Positions 33,857 through 45,944 are shown, counted from the first letter of the stretch. The stretch: 64,000 nucleotides of DNA from Sipunculus nudus (GCA_026874595.1 CM049313.1:46632159-46696158), one strand, 5' to 3'. Program-made: numbers and translations. The notes: generated from the sequence alone by a model not told the origin.

Positions 33857-34028
33857 TTCGATGGAATCTTTGTCTCAGGCGGTTGGATGAAGAACCTGAA
33901 AAACCAACAACACTAGAGTCAACAGTCAACACACTCAATGCTCAACAATTCTCGGATTTAAAAAACATTCTCCCTCCTCTGCTGCTCCTGCTTGTCACAA
34001 GTGATGTGTACAGTCGAAATTATGCACG
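33857..34028 (+). other. Possible coding exon, low confidence
   Basis: An open frame with non-repetitive composition (LDEEPEKPTTLEST, then LNAQQFSDLKNILPPLLLLL) lies between an acceptor-like TATCAG (33851-33856) and a donor-like GTATGT at 34029. It sits just downstream of the SINE. No domain is recognised and no companion exons were identified, so a chance frame remains likely. Confidence 0.2.
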
Positions 34029-34737
34029 GTATGTAAACTTTAAATATAAATATCGACTAAAATTTTTTAATGCAGGATATACCTAAAACAAAAATTAATG
34101 ATCTTAAGACTTTATTTGTAAAGTCCGGAGAAGATTAACAGTCTAATTTGTATAGTCCTGGGGCGCCCCTTTGTTGCAGATGTCATGCAAGCAGCCATGT
34201 TTGATCAGACGACAGGCTGTTTTTTTTACACAGGTGGTTTCAGACTCACAAATAAAATGGTTATAACATTTTAGATAACTATCATTATGTAAACTTGCAG
34301 TTGATATACCAATCAAACAGACTAGATGCATTTTTTTATGCAGACATCGTCCAGATATAAGGTGAGAAGCTGTCAGTTTCAAAGTTAGAACTAATTTTTT
34401 TATTTCTACACTGGAGTGATGGTATGGCGATACCACTACATGCAATACAACTTCAACTTGTATATATACCTCAAGTCGAAAGTGCGAACTCTTCATTGAA
34501 AAGGTTTAGACTGACCTGCGCAGCACAATAAAGGAAGAGCGCCTTAACAGTAACACGCCTGTTCTTTCACACATTCACAGGGATATACACTTAGATCTTC
34601 AGAAAATAACTGATATATGTTTGCCATTAAACTCCCAGGCGGATGATGCTTATGAAACCGATGGAGTAGCACTAAAAGTTCTGCCATTGCAAATAATTGT
34701 CACTCAATTCTTTCATCGGGCCATAAAATTTTAAGTG

Positions 34738-34741
<4 letters not shown>
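34029..34741. other. Non-coding stretch
   Basis: No supported gene. A cysteine-rich 117-codon frame on the minus strand (34143-34496) has no recognised fold and may be chance. Confidence 0.35.
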
Positions 34742-34809
<68 letters not shown>

Positions 34810-34910
34810 TTACTGGCGGAAAAAAGGTAAAGGCCTGCGGCCTCGATATTGGTGCTGCGCCCCCCCCCCCCCCCCCCATCTTCAATACTTCAAATCCTGG
34901 ATACGCCCCT
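34742..34910. mobile_element. (AT)n tract and probable transposon end
   Basis: (AT)n runs from 34742 to 34806 within short inverted arms (AAGTGATA, TATCACTT). Beyond it a poly-C run (about 34859-34876) is followed by a sequence that reads on the minus strand as CAGGGGCGTATCCAGGATTT, ending at 34910. This is the same kind of terminus as in the element at 18849-19302. The second end was not found, so this may be a truncated hAT-like element. Confidence 0.5.
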
Positions 34911-35576
34911 GCAACCACATTTTTTGTGGAAGAATTAATAGAAAATAATGATAAGGAAAATAATCTTTACTGTTATTTTTTATAGGCAAGTATTTTATAT
35001 GATAACATAATGAGATTTGGAATACGTATGCTTGACCTTTATCTGAGCTGCTGGTTTCTGGGAGTAGGATTTTTTTTCTGTTCTGTTACACAGATGTACA
35101 TGTGCATCATGGAGAACGGCTGGATAACCCGCATTAGTAAAAGATGACATTCCATCATCATAAAAACGAAAGAAAATACACCCATCCGATCTCCCTTCTT
35201 CACCAAGCGTGCAAAAGTTCAGTTTCTTTCTCCAGATGGCGCTCTCATCAGGTACCTTTGGCATATTCTCCACACAGAGGATTTTACCTATGAACATCAT
35301 TTGCCCCAAAAGATCTTGCCCCTGCGTGGAGGTTGCCTTTTCCAATCCTGTATTACCTATCATTCTCTTCTCTATATTTTCGCTTTTTTTTAATTGACTT
35401 TTAAGTTACACTGCATTTCACAAATACCGTAAACTAGGAGAGACGGGGGAATTAAAATTATATTTCTCATGTTTCAACACCACGGATTGAAGCAGACGAC
35501 ATTGCCCTAAATTCAAGGTCCGTCGGTAGGGGTCTCCATTCACAAGCAAAGCTTTCTTCAGCACTCACTCCTTCTA

Positions 35577-35580
<4 letters not shown>
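34911..35580. other. Stretch with an unassigned 122-codon frame
   Basis: On the minus strand 34995-35363 is open for 122 codons with mixed composition (for example RSDGCIFFRFYDDGMSS). No domain is recognised and there is no promoter or splice evidence. It may be an exon fragment, a repeat-encoded fragment or chance. Confidence 0.2.

Positions 35581-35612
<32 letters not shown>
35581..35612. repeat. (TC)n microsatellite
   Basis: A pure TC tract of 32 bases. Confidence 0.95.
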
Positions 35613-35614
<2 letters not shown>

Positions 35615-35635
35615 GCACAAGAGGGTGCACATATA

Positions 35636-35870
35636 CACACACGCACGCATACAAACCCGTCACACTGGAATACAAATGTGTTGATCTTTAAGAAAGCTTT
35701 TCACGAAAGCAAGGAAATAACATAATTCAGACAGGGATCGAACATTCTCCTTCACGCACACAAACGCGCATACAATTAAATATAAATGTGAAGATTTTAA
35801 AGAAAGAGTTGTGACAAAACCAAGGAAATAACATATATACACTACAGATAGAGACAAAGCAAATATATAT
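35636..35870. repeat. Direct repeat of about 111 bp, two copies
   Basis: Each copy has a CACA-rich start with GCATACAA, then AAATGTG, GATTTTAAAGAAAG or GATCTTTAAGAAAG, and AAGGAAATAACAT. That last motif occurs at 35711 and 35822, giving the offset. The copies are diverged. Confidence 0.75.
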
Positions 35871-36009
35871 ACTGATATTTAAAACTATTTAAGAACTCTA
35901 CATAAATCATAAATGTTAACCAAGGAAAGCTCGTCCGCCTCCATGGTATAATTATTTGGTCAAACAGAGCAGATTTTTTTCTGCTTCAATATTATAATGT
36001 TACAGGTGA

Positions 36010-36130
36010 GTCACGGTGGCCGAGTCACGTGGTTATGCATGCTCGAATGGCGTTGCTGGTTTTTGTGCGCGCCACAGTTCGCTGCGTACATATAAAGCGC
36101 TAACCTGACTCGCAGGTACACTTTAACGGC
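36010..36130 (+). promoter_or_regulatory. TATA-containing promoter-like stretch
   Basis: A GC-richer segment has an E-box GTCACGTGGT near 36024, an ATGCAT element near 36035, and TATAAAG at 36091-36097. The first downstream ATG opens only a very short frame (about 36226), so no gene is assigned. Chance or a promoter for an untracked transcript are both possible. Confidence 0.25.
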
Positions 36131-36467
36131 GACAATAATTTACGTGACATCCTTCGTGAAAAAAGTGACCCAGATGCTCAATCCTGTTTCCCTCATAAGT
36201 AACCAGAGCATTTACAACGCGCCATGTCCATGCTTCAGCTAAAGGAAAAGAGAATTCTTATTCTATAAATGATAAAATAACCTCTGCCCACCACGGATGA
36301 CATTCCTGCATCATTCACCGCAACACGGCCGGCCATCACGACACGGCATACACATACAGATGTACATAGTAAAAAAAAAAAGATCAAATGGTCGCATTTT
36401 ACAGACTGTTCTTTGCAATTCAATTTTTCAGTATGGAGTTTATTTTTATGATATTTATTATTCTACT
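36131..36467. other. Non-coding stretch
   Basis: No gene or repeat recognised apart from a short poly-A run near 36370. Confidence 0.35.
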
Positions 36468-36576
36468 GGGATCATCATCATCATCATCATCATCTTTATA
36501 TTATTATTAGTAGTAGTAGAAGTAGAAGTAGAGGTAATAGTATTACTATTAGTATTAGTATTATTATTACTACTAC

Positions 36577-36620
<44 letters not shown>
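36468..36620. repeat. Compound trinucleotide repeat
   Basis: (ATC)n at about 36470-36494 is followed by TTA/GTA/GAA triplets in changing order, and a (TTA)n run from about 36577 to 36620. Open frames across it (poly-Leu or poly-Asn) are artefacts. Confidence 0.93.
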
Positions 36621-36622
<2 letters not shown>

Positions 36623-37110
36623 GTCATTAATGTGGCTAACAATGATATATACAAAATTTAATAAGAATAAATTGTCAATAAAAAAAGGAAATATCCCGAG
36701 AAACAGAAATTCATCTACCACCAATGCTTTAATGCGTTTTTATTAATTACTAGCAGTACACCCATATTTTCCACATGTGACCTGTGCCATCCGGGTTTTA
36801 GTGTGAAAGCAAAATGGCAGCCCCCATAAGCGACTTCGAGAAATACGATGAAATAAACTTTTCAGGGCGAGGGCATTCGACACGAAAGTACTCAGAGGAC
36901 AGCCACCAGGCGAGGATCTCTCCGGCATTTTTATATAAACGCTCAAAACCTCAAATTATAGAAGGATTAATCCTGTATACAGTCCACAACCTTGGGACTG
37001 TCATAAGCTACTCATGCACTTAGAACTTAGAGGGGTCTAATAAATGGAGATAAATGATTTTTTAAAATAAATGATGGGTCAAGCAGCTGAACGTATGTGT
37101 AACTTCCGAA

Positions 37111-37114
<4 letters not shown>
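36621..37114. other. Non-coding stretch
   Basis: No supported gene. Short frames overlap on both strands near 36743-37023 without domains. Confidence 0.4.

Positions 37115-37168
<54 letters not shown>
37115..37168. repeat. (AT)n microsatellite
   Basis: A pure AT tract of about 54 bases. Confidence 0.95.
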
Positions 37169-37170
<2 letters not shown>

Positions 37171-38216
37171 CTTCACTAGTGAAAATTAAGGAATTGCTCA
37201 CACTAGTTTGAGAAAACATCCCCGTTTCAATAATAATGAGTCACTACATTAGCTGAGGTGGTACAATAAAATACGAACAGTTGTATGTAAGGCACTCGGT
37301 ATATACACGAGGAACCATTTAGCTACTATATAATAATTTAATACAGGGGACTAGAGACACAAATTGCCCCCCCCCCCCCCCTCCACCACTATACCCATGT
37401 TTTAACTAGAAGAGTGTGGCATCAGTGATGCCCTAATATTCAAAAAACCTATTAAAATCCTTATTAAATTCGAAATCCGTGCAAAACACAAAAAGGATAT
37501 TTTTAAAATGCATGATTAGCTTGTAAACAACATACAGATATGAACAAGAGACTCGATCAAGGTTAAGGTCTTATATTGACTCGTGTATTGTTTTTGATAA
37601 TAGGTAACAACTGTTATCAAAAATATGTGGTTGTCATGTTCGTGAACAATAAATGTGTACTTATTGCATAATATGATAAAAGCTCCGGTTATTTCAGAAT
37701 CTGTGTATATATTGTTTTAGGTTTGAAGCCTGTAGTGTTTTCATTTACTGACTTTTCCGAAGAAAAGTGGAGAAGACCACAGAAAATAATACATCAGAGG
37801 TTGCGCCACCTGAAGGTAAGTCGTGTGGTGAGTACGCCGTAAAAAAATTTGGTGAGGAATTTAGTGGAAATTTTAGAGATATTTGATTAAAGAATGGGGG
37901 TGGGACGGACGGACGCGGACCATTTTAGAAAGCCCTCCCTCCTACGGCGGGTGACTTTAATGAAAGACTAGGGTTTTTTTTATTTAAAGGATTTAAGATT
38001 TCTCTAATGTGTAAATCACTCCCGCTAAAATATCATATTTTGTCTGAATAAGTTATTCAATAAACATACCTTTTTTCATAATATACACTTAGAATATATA
38101 AAATAAATAGAAACTATTTCCATATATATATAAGGACACCCTGAAATCTACTGTACCTATGAAACATTTCGCATGTTTGTTAATATATTATTTGCAAAAA
38201 TAAACTAGAATACGGG
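37169..38216. other. Non-coding stretch
   Basis: No supported gene. A poly-C run of about 15 bases is at 37367-37381, and a GGACGGACGGACGCGGAC motif lies near 37900. Confidence 0.4.
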
Positions 38217-39350
38217 TAGTCGACAAGCGACTACGTGTATCCGCCGAAAACAGAGTGTGACGGGTGAAGTGAGGCATGGATAGAATGGCAAGGGAAAATA
38301 GAGTGAGGTGTGTTGCATATTAGCATGGATGTCTGCAGCCAAAATGTGTATGTAGGTTGCGTCACCTACCACAAAATCCAGAAAACTGTCAAAGTTGTAT
38401 ACATATGCAAAAAGTCAAACAACTGCCGAGATATGAGTGATTTTATCCCACAACAGAAAAACAGACGGACGCTGTGCAAAAATAGTTGCAGGTTGCGCCA
38501 CCAGTTTTGCCTATGATAAAGACCTATGTGGGATCTATACACATGCAAAATTTTGGCCCGATCGGTCAAACGGTTCCCGAGATATAAACATAAAAGTAGG
38601 TGGCGCCACCTGCCACACAATCCAGAAAGCTATCCAAGATGTATAAACCTGCAAAATTTTGGGCAGGTTAGTCAAACCACTGCAATGATATGAGTGATTT
38701 TATCCCACGGCAGACAAACAGACGGACGCTGTGCAAAAATGGTTGCAGTCGGCGTCACCAGTTTTGCGTATGATAAAGAGCTTGTGAGATCTGTACACAT
38801 GCAAAATTTTGCCTAATCGGTCAAACGGTTCCCGAGTTATGAGCTTGAATGTCTGCAGCGTAAACGTGAATGAAGATGGCGCCACCTGTCATTAAATCAA
38901 GAAAGCTGTCAAGGATGTATACACATGCAAAATTTCAGGTGGATAAGTCCAACCAATGCAGAGATATGAGTGATTTTATCCCAAGGCAGATGAACAGATG
39001 GACGCTGTGCAAAAATGGTTGCAGGTGGCGCCACCATATTTTATGTATGTTATAAAGCTATCCAAGGGCTACATTTGTGCAATTTTTTTCCTGATCGGTC
39101 AAACTGTTCCCGAGATACGTAGGTTTATGTGTCAAAACAGACGCACAGATGGACGCAGAGCGCATAGTAAAGGTCAGAGGTCAAAACAAAATCGGGGCGC
39201 AGCAGTTCACATGTGGCCCGAACATAATCCCGGGTTTCGTAAAATTCCGCCCAGCGGTTACGGAGGAGTTCTCCGGACACCTACGCGGGGGCAGCGGCGG
39301 CGGTTGGATAAAAACATAGTATCCGCAAAACTCTGTTTTGGCGGATACAA
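38217..39350 (+). mobile_element. DINE/pearl-like element with internal tandem repeats
   Basis: The left edge has a 7-bp-stem hairpin (38217-38235) followed by GTATCCGCCGAAAACAGAG (from 38237). The right edge CTCTGTTTTGGCGGATAC (39331-39348) is its near-exact inverse and also folds on GTATCCGCAAAA (39319-39330), making a terminal hairpin. The interior is about three diverged repeats: ATATGAGTGATTTTATCCCA starts at 38431, 38688 and 38964 (257 and 276 bp apart), and each unit also has GACGCTGTGCAAAAAT, GGCGCCACC and GGTCAAACGGTTCCCGAGAT. Inverted sub-ends, a 3' hairpin and a tandem core are typical of Helentron-derived DINE/pearl elements of bivalves. No Rep/helicase coding is present. Class by analogy. 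Confidence 0.7.
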
Positions 39351-40043
39351 TTATGAATGATTGCACATCTGCTACCTTATACTATTCTAATACATTTATT
39401 TCAGAACATGGACGATGATTGTGCAATAACTGCAAGAAAATGCGTTTGAATAATACCTTATATACATGGTCAGTGCATCCAAAAATAATACCATAAAATA
39501 CAATATTACTTAACTGTCTGATCATGACATGCGACGTTATAAGTAAGTATATACGTCAAGGAAGTTATGTTTTACCAGTGCATGTATGTTTGTTGTTGTT
39601 TGTCTTTTTTTTTTTTTTTGTCAATTTGGATGATTACGCAAACGCTATGCCGGTCATGTTAGTGGAGTTTACTGTATTCACAAGCTCAAATACAGTACAG
39701 TTTAACAATGACGTACAACAAGGATAGATAACACTGACATTAAGCACACAACTAGCATAAACAGAGTTACACATAGGCTTTATGTATTGAGGTGACGGCG
39801 TGGTTTTGATACCTTCTCACGTGAAAGTCACGCAGCGTTACGTGAGACAGGCCATTAGTCAGCCCGACATATCTGATGGACATGTGTCACGCATCAGAAT
39901 ATACGTCTATATTATACAGAACATTTTGTTCCTGCCCAAAAATAAAGATTTCTCGTGGTCATGTCGGTGGCAAACATATGGATACATGAAGTTATATGTT
40001 TTCATTGAATTATTCGCCAATTTTTTCCAAACGTTGTTGGATG
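39351..40043. other. Non-coding stretch
   Basis: No supported gene. A poly-T run lies at about 39607-39620. Confidence 0.4.
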
Positions 40044-40045
40044 AC

Positions 40046-40121
<76 letters not shown>
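40044..40121. repeat. (CA)n(TA)n microsatellite
   Basis: A short CA tract passes into a long TA tract. It directly precedes the 67-bp minisatellite. Confidence 0.95.
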
Positions 40122-40123
<2 letters not shown>

Positions 40124-40136
40124 GACTGATACGTAT

Positions 40137-42327
40137 TGATGGCTCTAGATGGATGGTGTGAACAATAATTGATGATTCTTGGTGGATAGAATGGACAAAA
40201 TATTGATGGCTCTGGATGGATGGTGTGAACAAAATATGATGATTCTTGGTGGATACTGTGTTGATCGCTCTGGATGGATGGTGTGGACAATAATTGATGA
40301 CTCTTGGTGGATAGTGTGGACAGAATATTGATGGCTATTGATGGATGGTGTGGACAATAATCGATGACTCTTGTTGGATAGTGTGGACAAAATATTGATG
40401 GCTATGGATGGATGGTGTGGACAATAATTGATGACTCTTGGTGAATAGTGTGGACAAAATATTGATGGCTCTAGATGAATGGTGTGAACAATAATTGATG
40501 ATTCTTAGTGGATAGAGTTGACAAAATATTTATGGGTATGGATGGATGGTGTGGACAATAATTCATGATTCTTGGTGGATAGAGTGGACAAAATATTGAT
40601 GGCTCTGGGTGGATGGTGTGAACAATAATTGTTGATTCTTGGTAAATACTGTTGACAAAATATTTATGGGTATGGATGGATGGTGTGAACAATAATTGAT
40701 GATTCTTAGTGGACAGAATGGACAAAATATTGATAGCTCTGGATGGATTGGGTGAACAATAATTGATGATTCTTGGTAAATAGTGTTGACAAAATATTTA
40801 TGGGTATGGATGGATGGTGTGAACAATAATTGATGATTCTTAGTGGACAGAATGGACAAAATATTGATGGCTCTGGCTGGATTGGGTGAACAATAATTGA
40901 TGATTCTTGGTAAATAGTGTTGACAAAATATTTATGGGTATGGATGGATGGTGTGAACAATAATTGATGATTCTTGGTAAATAGTGTTGACAAAACATTT
41001 ATGGGTATGGATGGATGGTGTGAACAATAATTGATGATTCTTGGTAAATAGTGTTGACAAAACATTTATGGGTATGGATGGATGGTGTGGACAATAATTG
41101 ATGATTCTTGGTAAATAGTGTTGGCAAAATATTTATGGGTATGGATGGATGGTGAGAATAATTGATGACTCTTGGTGGATAGAATGGACAAAATATTGAT
41201 GGCTCTGGATGGATGGTGTGGACAATAATTGATGATTCCTGGTAAATAGTGTTGACAAATTATTTATGGGTGTGTATGGATGGTGTGGACAATAATTGAT
41301 GACTCTTGGTGGATAGTGTGGACAAAATATTGATGGCTCTGGATGGATGGTGAGAACAATAATTGATGATTCTTGGTAAATAGTGTTGACAAAATATTTA
41401 TGGGTATGGATGGATGGTGTGAACAATAATTGATGATTCTTAGTGGACAGAATGGACAAAATTTTGATGGCTCTGGATGGATTGGGTGAACAATAATTGA
41501 TGATTCTTGGTAAATAGTGTTGCCAAAATATTTATGGGTATGGATGGATTGGGTGATCAATAATTGATAATTCTTGGTAAATAGTGTTGAAAAAATATTT
41601 ATGGTTATGGATGGATGGTGTGAACAATAATTGATGATTCTTGGTAAATAGTGTTGACAAAATATTTATGGGTATGGATGGATGGTGTGAAAAATAATTG
41701 ATGATTCTTGGTAAATAGTGTTTACAAAATATTCATGGGTATGGATGGATGGTGTGAACAATAATTGATGATTCTTTGTAAATAGTGTTGACAAAATATT
41801 TATGGGTATGGATTGATGGTGTGGACAATAATTGATGACTCTTGGTGGATAGTGTTGACAAAATATTTATGGGTATGGATGGATGGTGTGAAAAATAATT
41901 GATGATTCTTGGTAAATAGTGTTGACAAAATATTTATGGGTATTGATGGATGGTGTGAACAATAATTGATGATTCTTGGTAAATAGTGTTGACAAAATAT
42001 TTATGGGTATGGATGGATGGTGTGAACAATAATTGATGATTCTTGGTAAATAGTGTTGACAAAATATTTATGGGTATGGATGGATGGTGTGAACAATAAT
42101 TGATGATTCTTGGTAAATACTGTTGACAAAATAATTTATGGGTATGGATGGATGGTGTGAACAATAATTGATGATTCTTAGTGGATAGTGTGGACCAAAT
42201 ATTGATGGATCTGGGTGGATGGTATGGACAAAATATTGATTTCTCTGGGACGATGGTTCGGACACAACATTGATGGATCTTGGTGGATAATGTAGACAAA
42301 ATATTGATGGCTCTGGGTGGATGGTGG
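40137..42327. repeat. 67-bp minisatellite array
   Basis: About 33 tandem units of 67 bp (GGCTCT at 40141 recurs at 40208). Two unit types are visible. Type 1 has GGCTCTGGATGGATGGTGTG and GGTGGATAG-TGGACAAAATA. Type 2 has GGGTATGGATGGATGGTGTG and GGTAAATAGTGTTGACAAAA. The types are mixed to about 41560, while type 2 dominates 41560-42170 and type 1-like variants close the array. On the minus strand most units lack stop codons in more than one frame, giving overlapping open frames of up to 136 codons (for example 41934-42344). There is no evidence of expression. Confidence 0.95.
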
Positions 42328-42710
42328 CTTTGCACCGCTTTCACCCGAATTTCCAGGCCAATTCCTCACCCACCCCTCTAAAAAATCCCGAAGATGCAGC
42401 AAATAGCAGCAAGCAAATGCTACACATACAGAAAAACGGTAAATTACAAAGTTTCAATCTGTTAAAGAATACATACTTTTTTAAACGAATTCTATATTCA
42501 ACACCACAATAAAAATTTCCTCGTGCAAGACTCCTTTGCATCTACTCCAAGTGCTCAAAGGATGAAATCAAATATGTGTTTGTAGTGACATTCAACCAAA
42601 TTAAAATAGTCCCCTTGGTATCAGAGAGTTACTGTGTTGATAGCTGAGATGTATCTTTGGTAACATTTCTGTATCCAAGATCTTAAGTAAATCGATTGCA
42701 TAACTAGATA
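42328..42710. other. Non-coding stretch
   Basis: No supported gene. The TA at 42709-42710 is the target site of the following transposon. Confidence 0.45.
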
Positions 42711-43677
42711 CAGTAGAGCGCCGTATTTCCGAATGTCGAATTTCCGAAAATTCGTTTTTCCGAAAATTAAAATGAAGAACCGAAAATTTATTCGTATTTC
42801 CGTATTTTCAAGCATGTAAACACCTCAAATGAATTTTTGTAATTACGAGTCACTAAGGCCTTCAGTCAGGTGGTTAAGCCGAGTGGTGACCCTAATTAAT
42901 TAATGCTGGGCCGATGCTGTCGCCGGGGCAAAGGTGTGATAACTACAGCTAGTCGCGCAACGCCAGGCTCCGTATACCCCTGGTAAGCGGCTGAGCAGTT
43001 TATCCAAGAGTACTTGTATATTATCAACCATATCTCGTTTGTACTCAAGTAAGCTTAGTTCGTCGGCTTGGGCTGAAATGTCAGGCCAAACAAGGTAGCA
43101 ATTTACTCGCAAGAGTATTGGTCAGGTATCGTTCGCACCTCGCATGTGAACAAGTAGGTTTATATGCGAGGCCATAGCACGCGGGCCTGGTCATACTATT
43201 TATTCCGAGAGAACAATTGGGTCACTTACTTAAACTTGCTGTTATTCAGCTTATTAACTTTCAAGAAGAACACCAATCAAACACGGTCGCCTTGCTGTCA
43301 CTTGCCAGAGATACGGAAGAAAATAAAACGGACTGCGTTATGCGTGTGCCACATTGGTGCTAACCGAGCTACAATAATGGCGATGTTATTTTACCATTCC
43401 CTCCCGCGAATTATGTTTGGAAAAAAGGCACACAAGTATCCTAAAATCAGGTTAAAACAGGTATTAACTCTGCAATAATTCCGATATTATTATAAGTTCC
43501 GGTCGTAAATTACGTGGGTCGAAAAGAAACATGGTGTTTCCTCAGTAATATAGCGTTAAGTTAATCATTAACTGTCGTACGAAATTGGCCCAAGAGTCCC
43601 CGACTGAATATCCGAAAATTCATTTTCCGAAAGAAAAGCTTGTCCCCCGACTTTTTAGGAAAAACGGCGCTCTACTG
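42711..43677. mobile_element. pogo/Tigger-like DNA transposon remnant
   Basis: Perfect 13-bp terminal inverted repeats (CAGTAGAGCGCCG at 42711-42723 and its inverse at 43665-43677) are flanked by TA on both sides. Sub-terminal TTTCCGAA-type motifs recur at both ends (about 42725-42800 and 43610-43635), a feature of Tigger/pogo-like ends. The total length of 967 bp is too short for a full transposase, so the element is internally deleted. The minus-strand frame at 42900-43112 may be a transposase remnant. Confidence 0.85.
42900..43112 (-). pseudogene. Possible transposase C-terminal remnant
   Basis: A 70-codon frame inside the Tigger-like element has protein-like composition, including the acidic/helical stretch ADELSLLEYKRDMVDNIQVL. 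Tigger transposases often end in a helical region after the DDE domain. The catalytic domain is absent. The identification rests on position inside the element and is weak. Confidence 0.3.
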
Positions 43678-43885
43678 TATATGTATACTCCTGAATGCAG
43701 GCCTCCGCCATGTGGCCGGTCCTAAATGCAGGGTACTCCACAACCCATGCATTCTTTTATTTATTAGCCCATATTTCCAGATTCAATGGTACATATGTTC
43801 CCAAACGAGTGTTTGCAGTCACTTATTCGGCTCATATTCCTATGTTCAATGGGGCATATGTGACAGGTGATTTGTAGTATTCCAG
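43678..43885. other. Non-coding spacer
   Basis: No gene recognised. Begins with the TA target duplicate of the transposon. Confidence 0.4.
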
Positions 43886-44075
43886 GATTCCGAATCATGT
43901 TTCGGACCCATACCAAAATCTTATCTTTCCTTCATTGCTCCATTCCCGAGCTCCCTGAAAATATCATAGGATTCTGTCCCAGATATTGCGTTAGGTATGT
44001 TGTGAACAAACGCACTAACACACACACGAATGTGGATGAACACATACCCTCCATGCGGAGGCAAATGTTAGGCAG
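43886..44075 (+). mobile_element. Dispersed element E, copy 3
   Basis: The order TCCATTCCCGAG, GAAAATATCATAGG, TATGTTGTGAACAAACGCAC, a short CA tract, CACGAATGTGGATGAACACA, then TACCCTCCATGCGGAGGCAA matches the copies at 15870-16090 and 16290-16445. Confidence 0.65.
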
Positions 44076-45944
44076 ATGTTCTCTCTCTAGTTTTGTGAAT
44101 TAGGTTAGTGGACCGGGTTTACACGACGACATAACTTTTTGTGTTGTACTCTCTAGCTGAAAAATATCAGGGTTGGCAAATCAAAAGAACTGTTAGTAAC
44201 GATCATCGGTCTCGGGTGCTTGGGCGAGAGACAATCGATTGAGATAGAGTTAAACATCATTGAAAAAAAAGTTAATAGAGATTATTGGCATGTGATAACG
44301 ATGCGACATTTTTATGACCAAAGAGTCTGTAAAATTCATTTTATAATAATAGTTTATTGCAACTCATTAATTCATGAAGGTACACCATGTTGTTTTGATG
44401 GATACAGCCTCCGGCTACATGATTTCACTTAACTTGATTTATCTTGCCAGATTCTCAAACATTTCCACAGTCTTTAGTACAATTTTTTCCATGCGACACA
44501 GATTTGAATAACCTTTCTTTACTAGGACAGTTCTTATAGACTATATTAAGACTAAATTAATTTAAATCTATTCTTGCCAATACCCACGATTATCGTTTAG
44601 GTTCTTATCAGACCCATCGGTGCTTTGTTCGTATCAAAGCCTTCGGGTACCCCCCACCCCCACGCCGCCCCCAACCGGCATAGAGAGCAGGCTTAATAAT
44701 ATAGGGTATTTTGAGTTTATTTCTATATCAATATTTGAGTCAATATATGTTGTGGTTTGACTATCTATGATCCTCCAACGTGTAAAATTTAAACCATCAA
44801 ATACAATGTTTGTTTTCCTTTTATTTTATTTCTCCTGTCCGTATTGGTGCTAAATCTCAAATATGATTAAAAAATGACCTTTTGGCACAATTTATTCATA
44901 GTGACAGATTTGTACCTAAAATTAATTTTTTACCTTGTTCTAATTTCTAACGTCATATACTCCATTGCCAATTCCCCATTATCGCTCACTTGCATACAGC
45001 TATATTTATAATTGTTACTTTATTCGATACTTCTTTGTCCATTTTATTTTGCAGTCATAATTTATATTTATATAACATTCACGAAACAGAAACATAAACG
45101 GAAAATAATCGGTCGATTAGCTTATATCGGTTGAAGTCCAGTATCAACATGATCGAAGTTAATGATTTGCCAAGCGAGTGAGCTTGACAGCTAAATAAAC
45201 ATATCTGTCTAGAACTATCAGTGGCGTTCTCTCGAATATTCGGATGGCGTCATGCCAGAGGATTAAGAGGAACAAATATTAGACCCCCGTGTCCAGAGTG
45301 AACAAGTAAATGAAGCCGCAGAAAACATTGCGTTTCCGTTTTTTTTCTGTTGTTGTTGTTGCTGTTGTTGTCATTGTGGTTCATAAACATTCATATCATA
45401 GCCATGCTTCCCTAAGTCTTCGAAAACACGACTAAGACCCATCTTGGTCCAACCTCTGTATCTGCAATGATACCAGGAATATTAACTAACCAATATAAGT
45501 TGCGAAAGGAGATGAGTAGTTTGATGAGTAGAAGGGTAAGAAGAAGTCAGAGATGGCGGGTGTTGGTTATTGTTTTGTCATTAACAACCATATCGGTCTT
45601 TCATCATCGATCGATATACCAATAATCTAACCGGTCCTAAAATTTCCCCAATAGAGGCGAAAAGGGATTTCATATTGAGTATTAACTGATCATTTTCGGT
45701 TGCGAAAGGAGGTTGAGCAGGAGGTTGAGTAGGAGGATGAGTAGAAAAAGGAAGGGATGCCGTGTTTTGGTTATTTAGTCAGACTGAGCAGCCGCTGCTT
45801 CCTCAACCGAGCCAGCAATGAGAGAATCCATGATGACACATTGACGAACATTGAGGAACATGGGCATTCTGCTGTATACAAAATTTTACCAGCAAAACCA
45901 TCCTGCCATATGGCCTTACCACCTCCTTTCACCTGTTTTATACA
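44076..45944. other. Non-coding stretch
   Basis: No supported gene. A C-rich run is at about 44650-44680 and a (TGT)n-like run at about 45348-45375. Confidence 0.4.

Noticed and set aside
34143..34496. Cysteine-rich 117-codon minus-strand frame resembling a small secreted domain.
   Set aside because: No signal peptide, no known cysteine spacing and no splice or promoter evidence.
36091..36240. TATA box with downstream ATG codons as a possible gene start.
   Set aside because: The first ATG frames end within about 15 codons and no splice donor gives a longer frame. Kept only as a weak promoter-like feature.
40137..42327. Regular repetition considered as a CRISPR-like array.
   Set aside because: The whole 67-bp unit repeats without unique spacers, and the surroundings are eukaryotic repeats.
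41934..42344. 136-codon minus-strand frame with repeated His/Pro/Ser/Ile motifs.
   Set aside because: It is wholly minisatellite-derived. The 67-bp unit is open in several frames, so the repeat peptide changes frame every unit.
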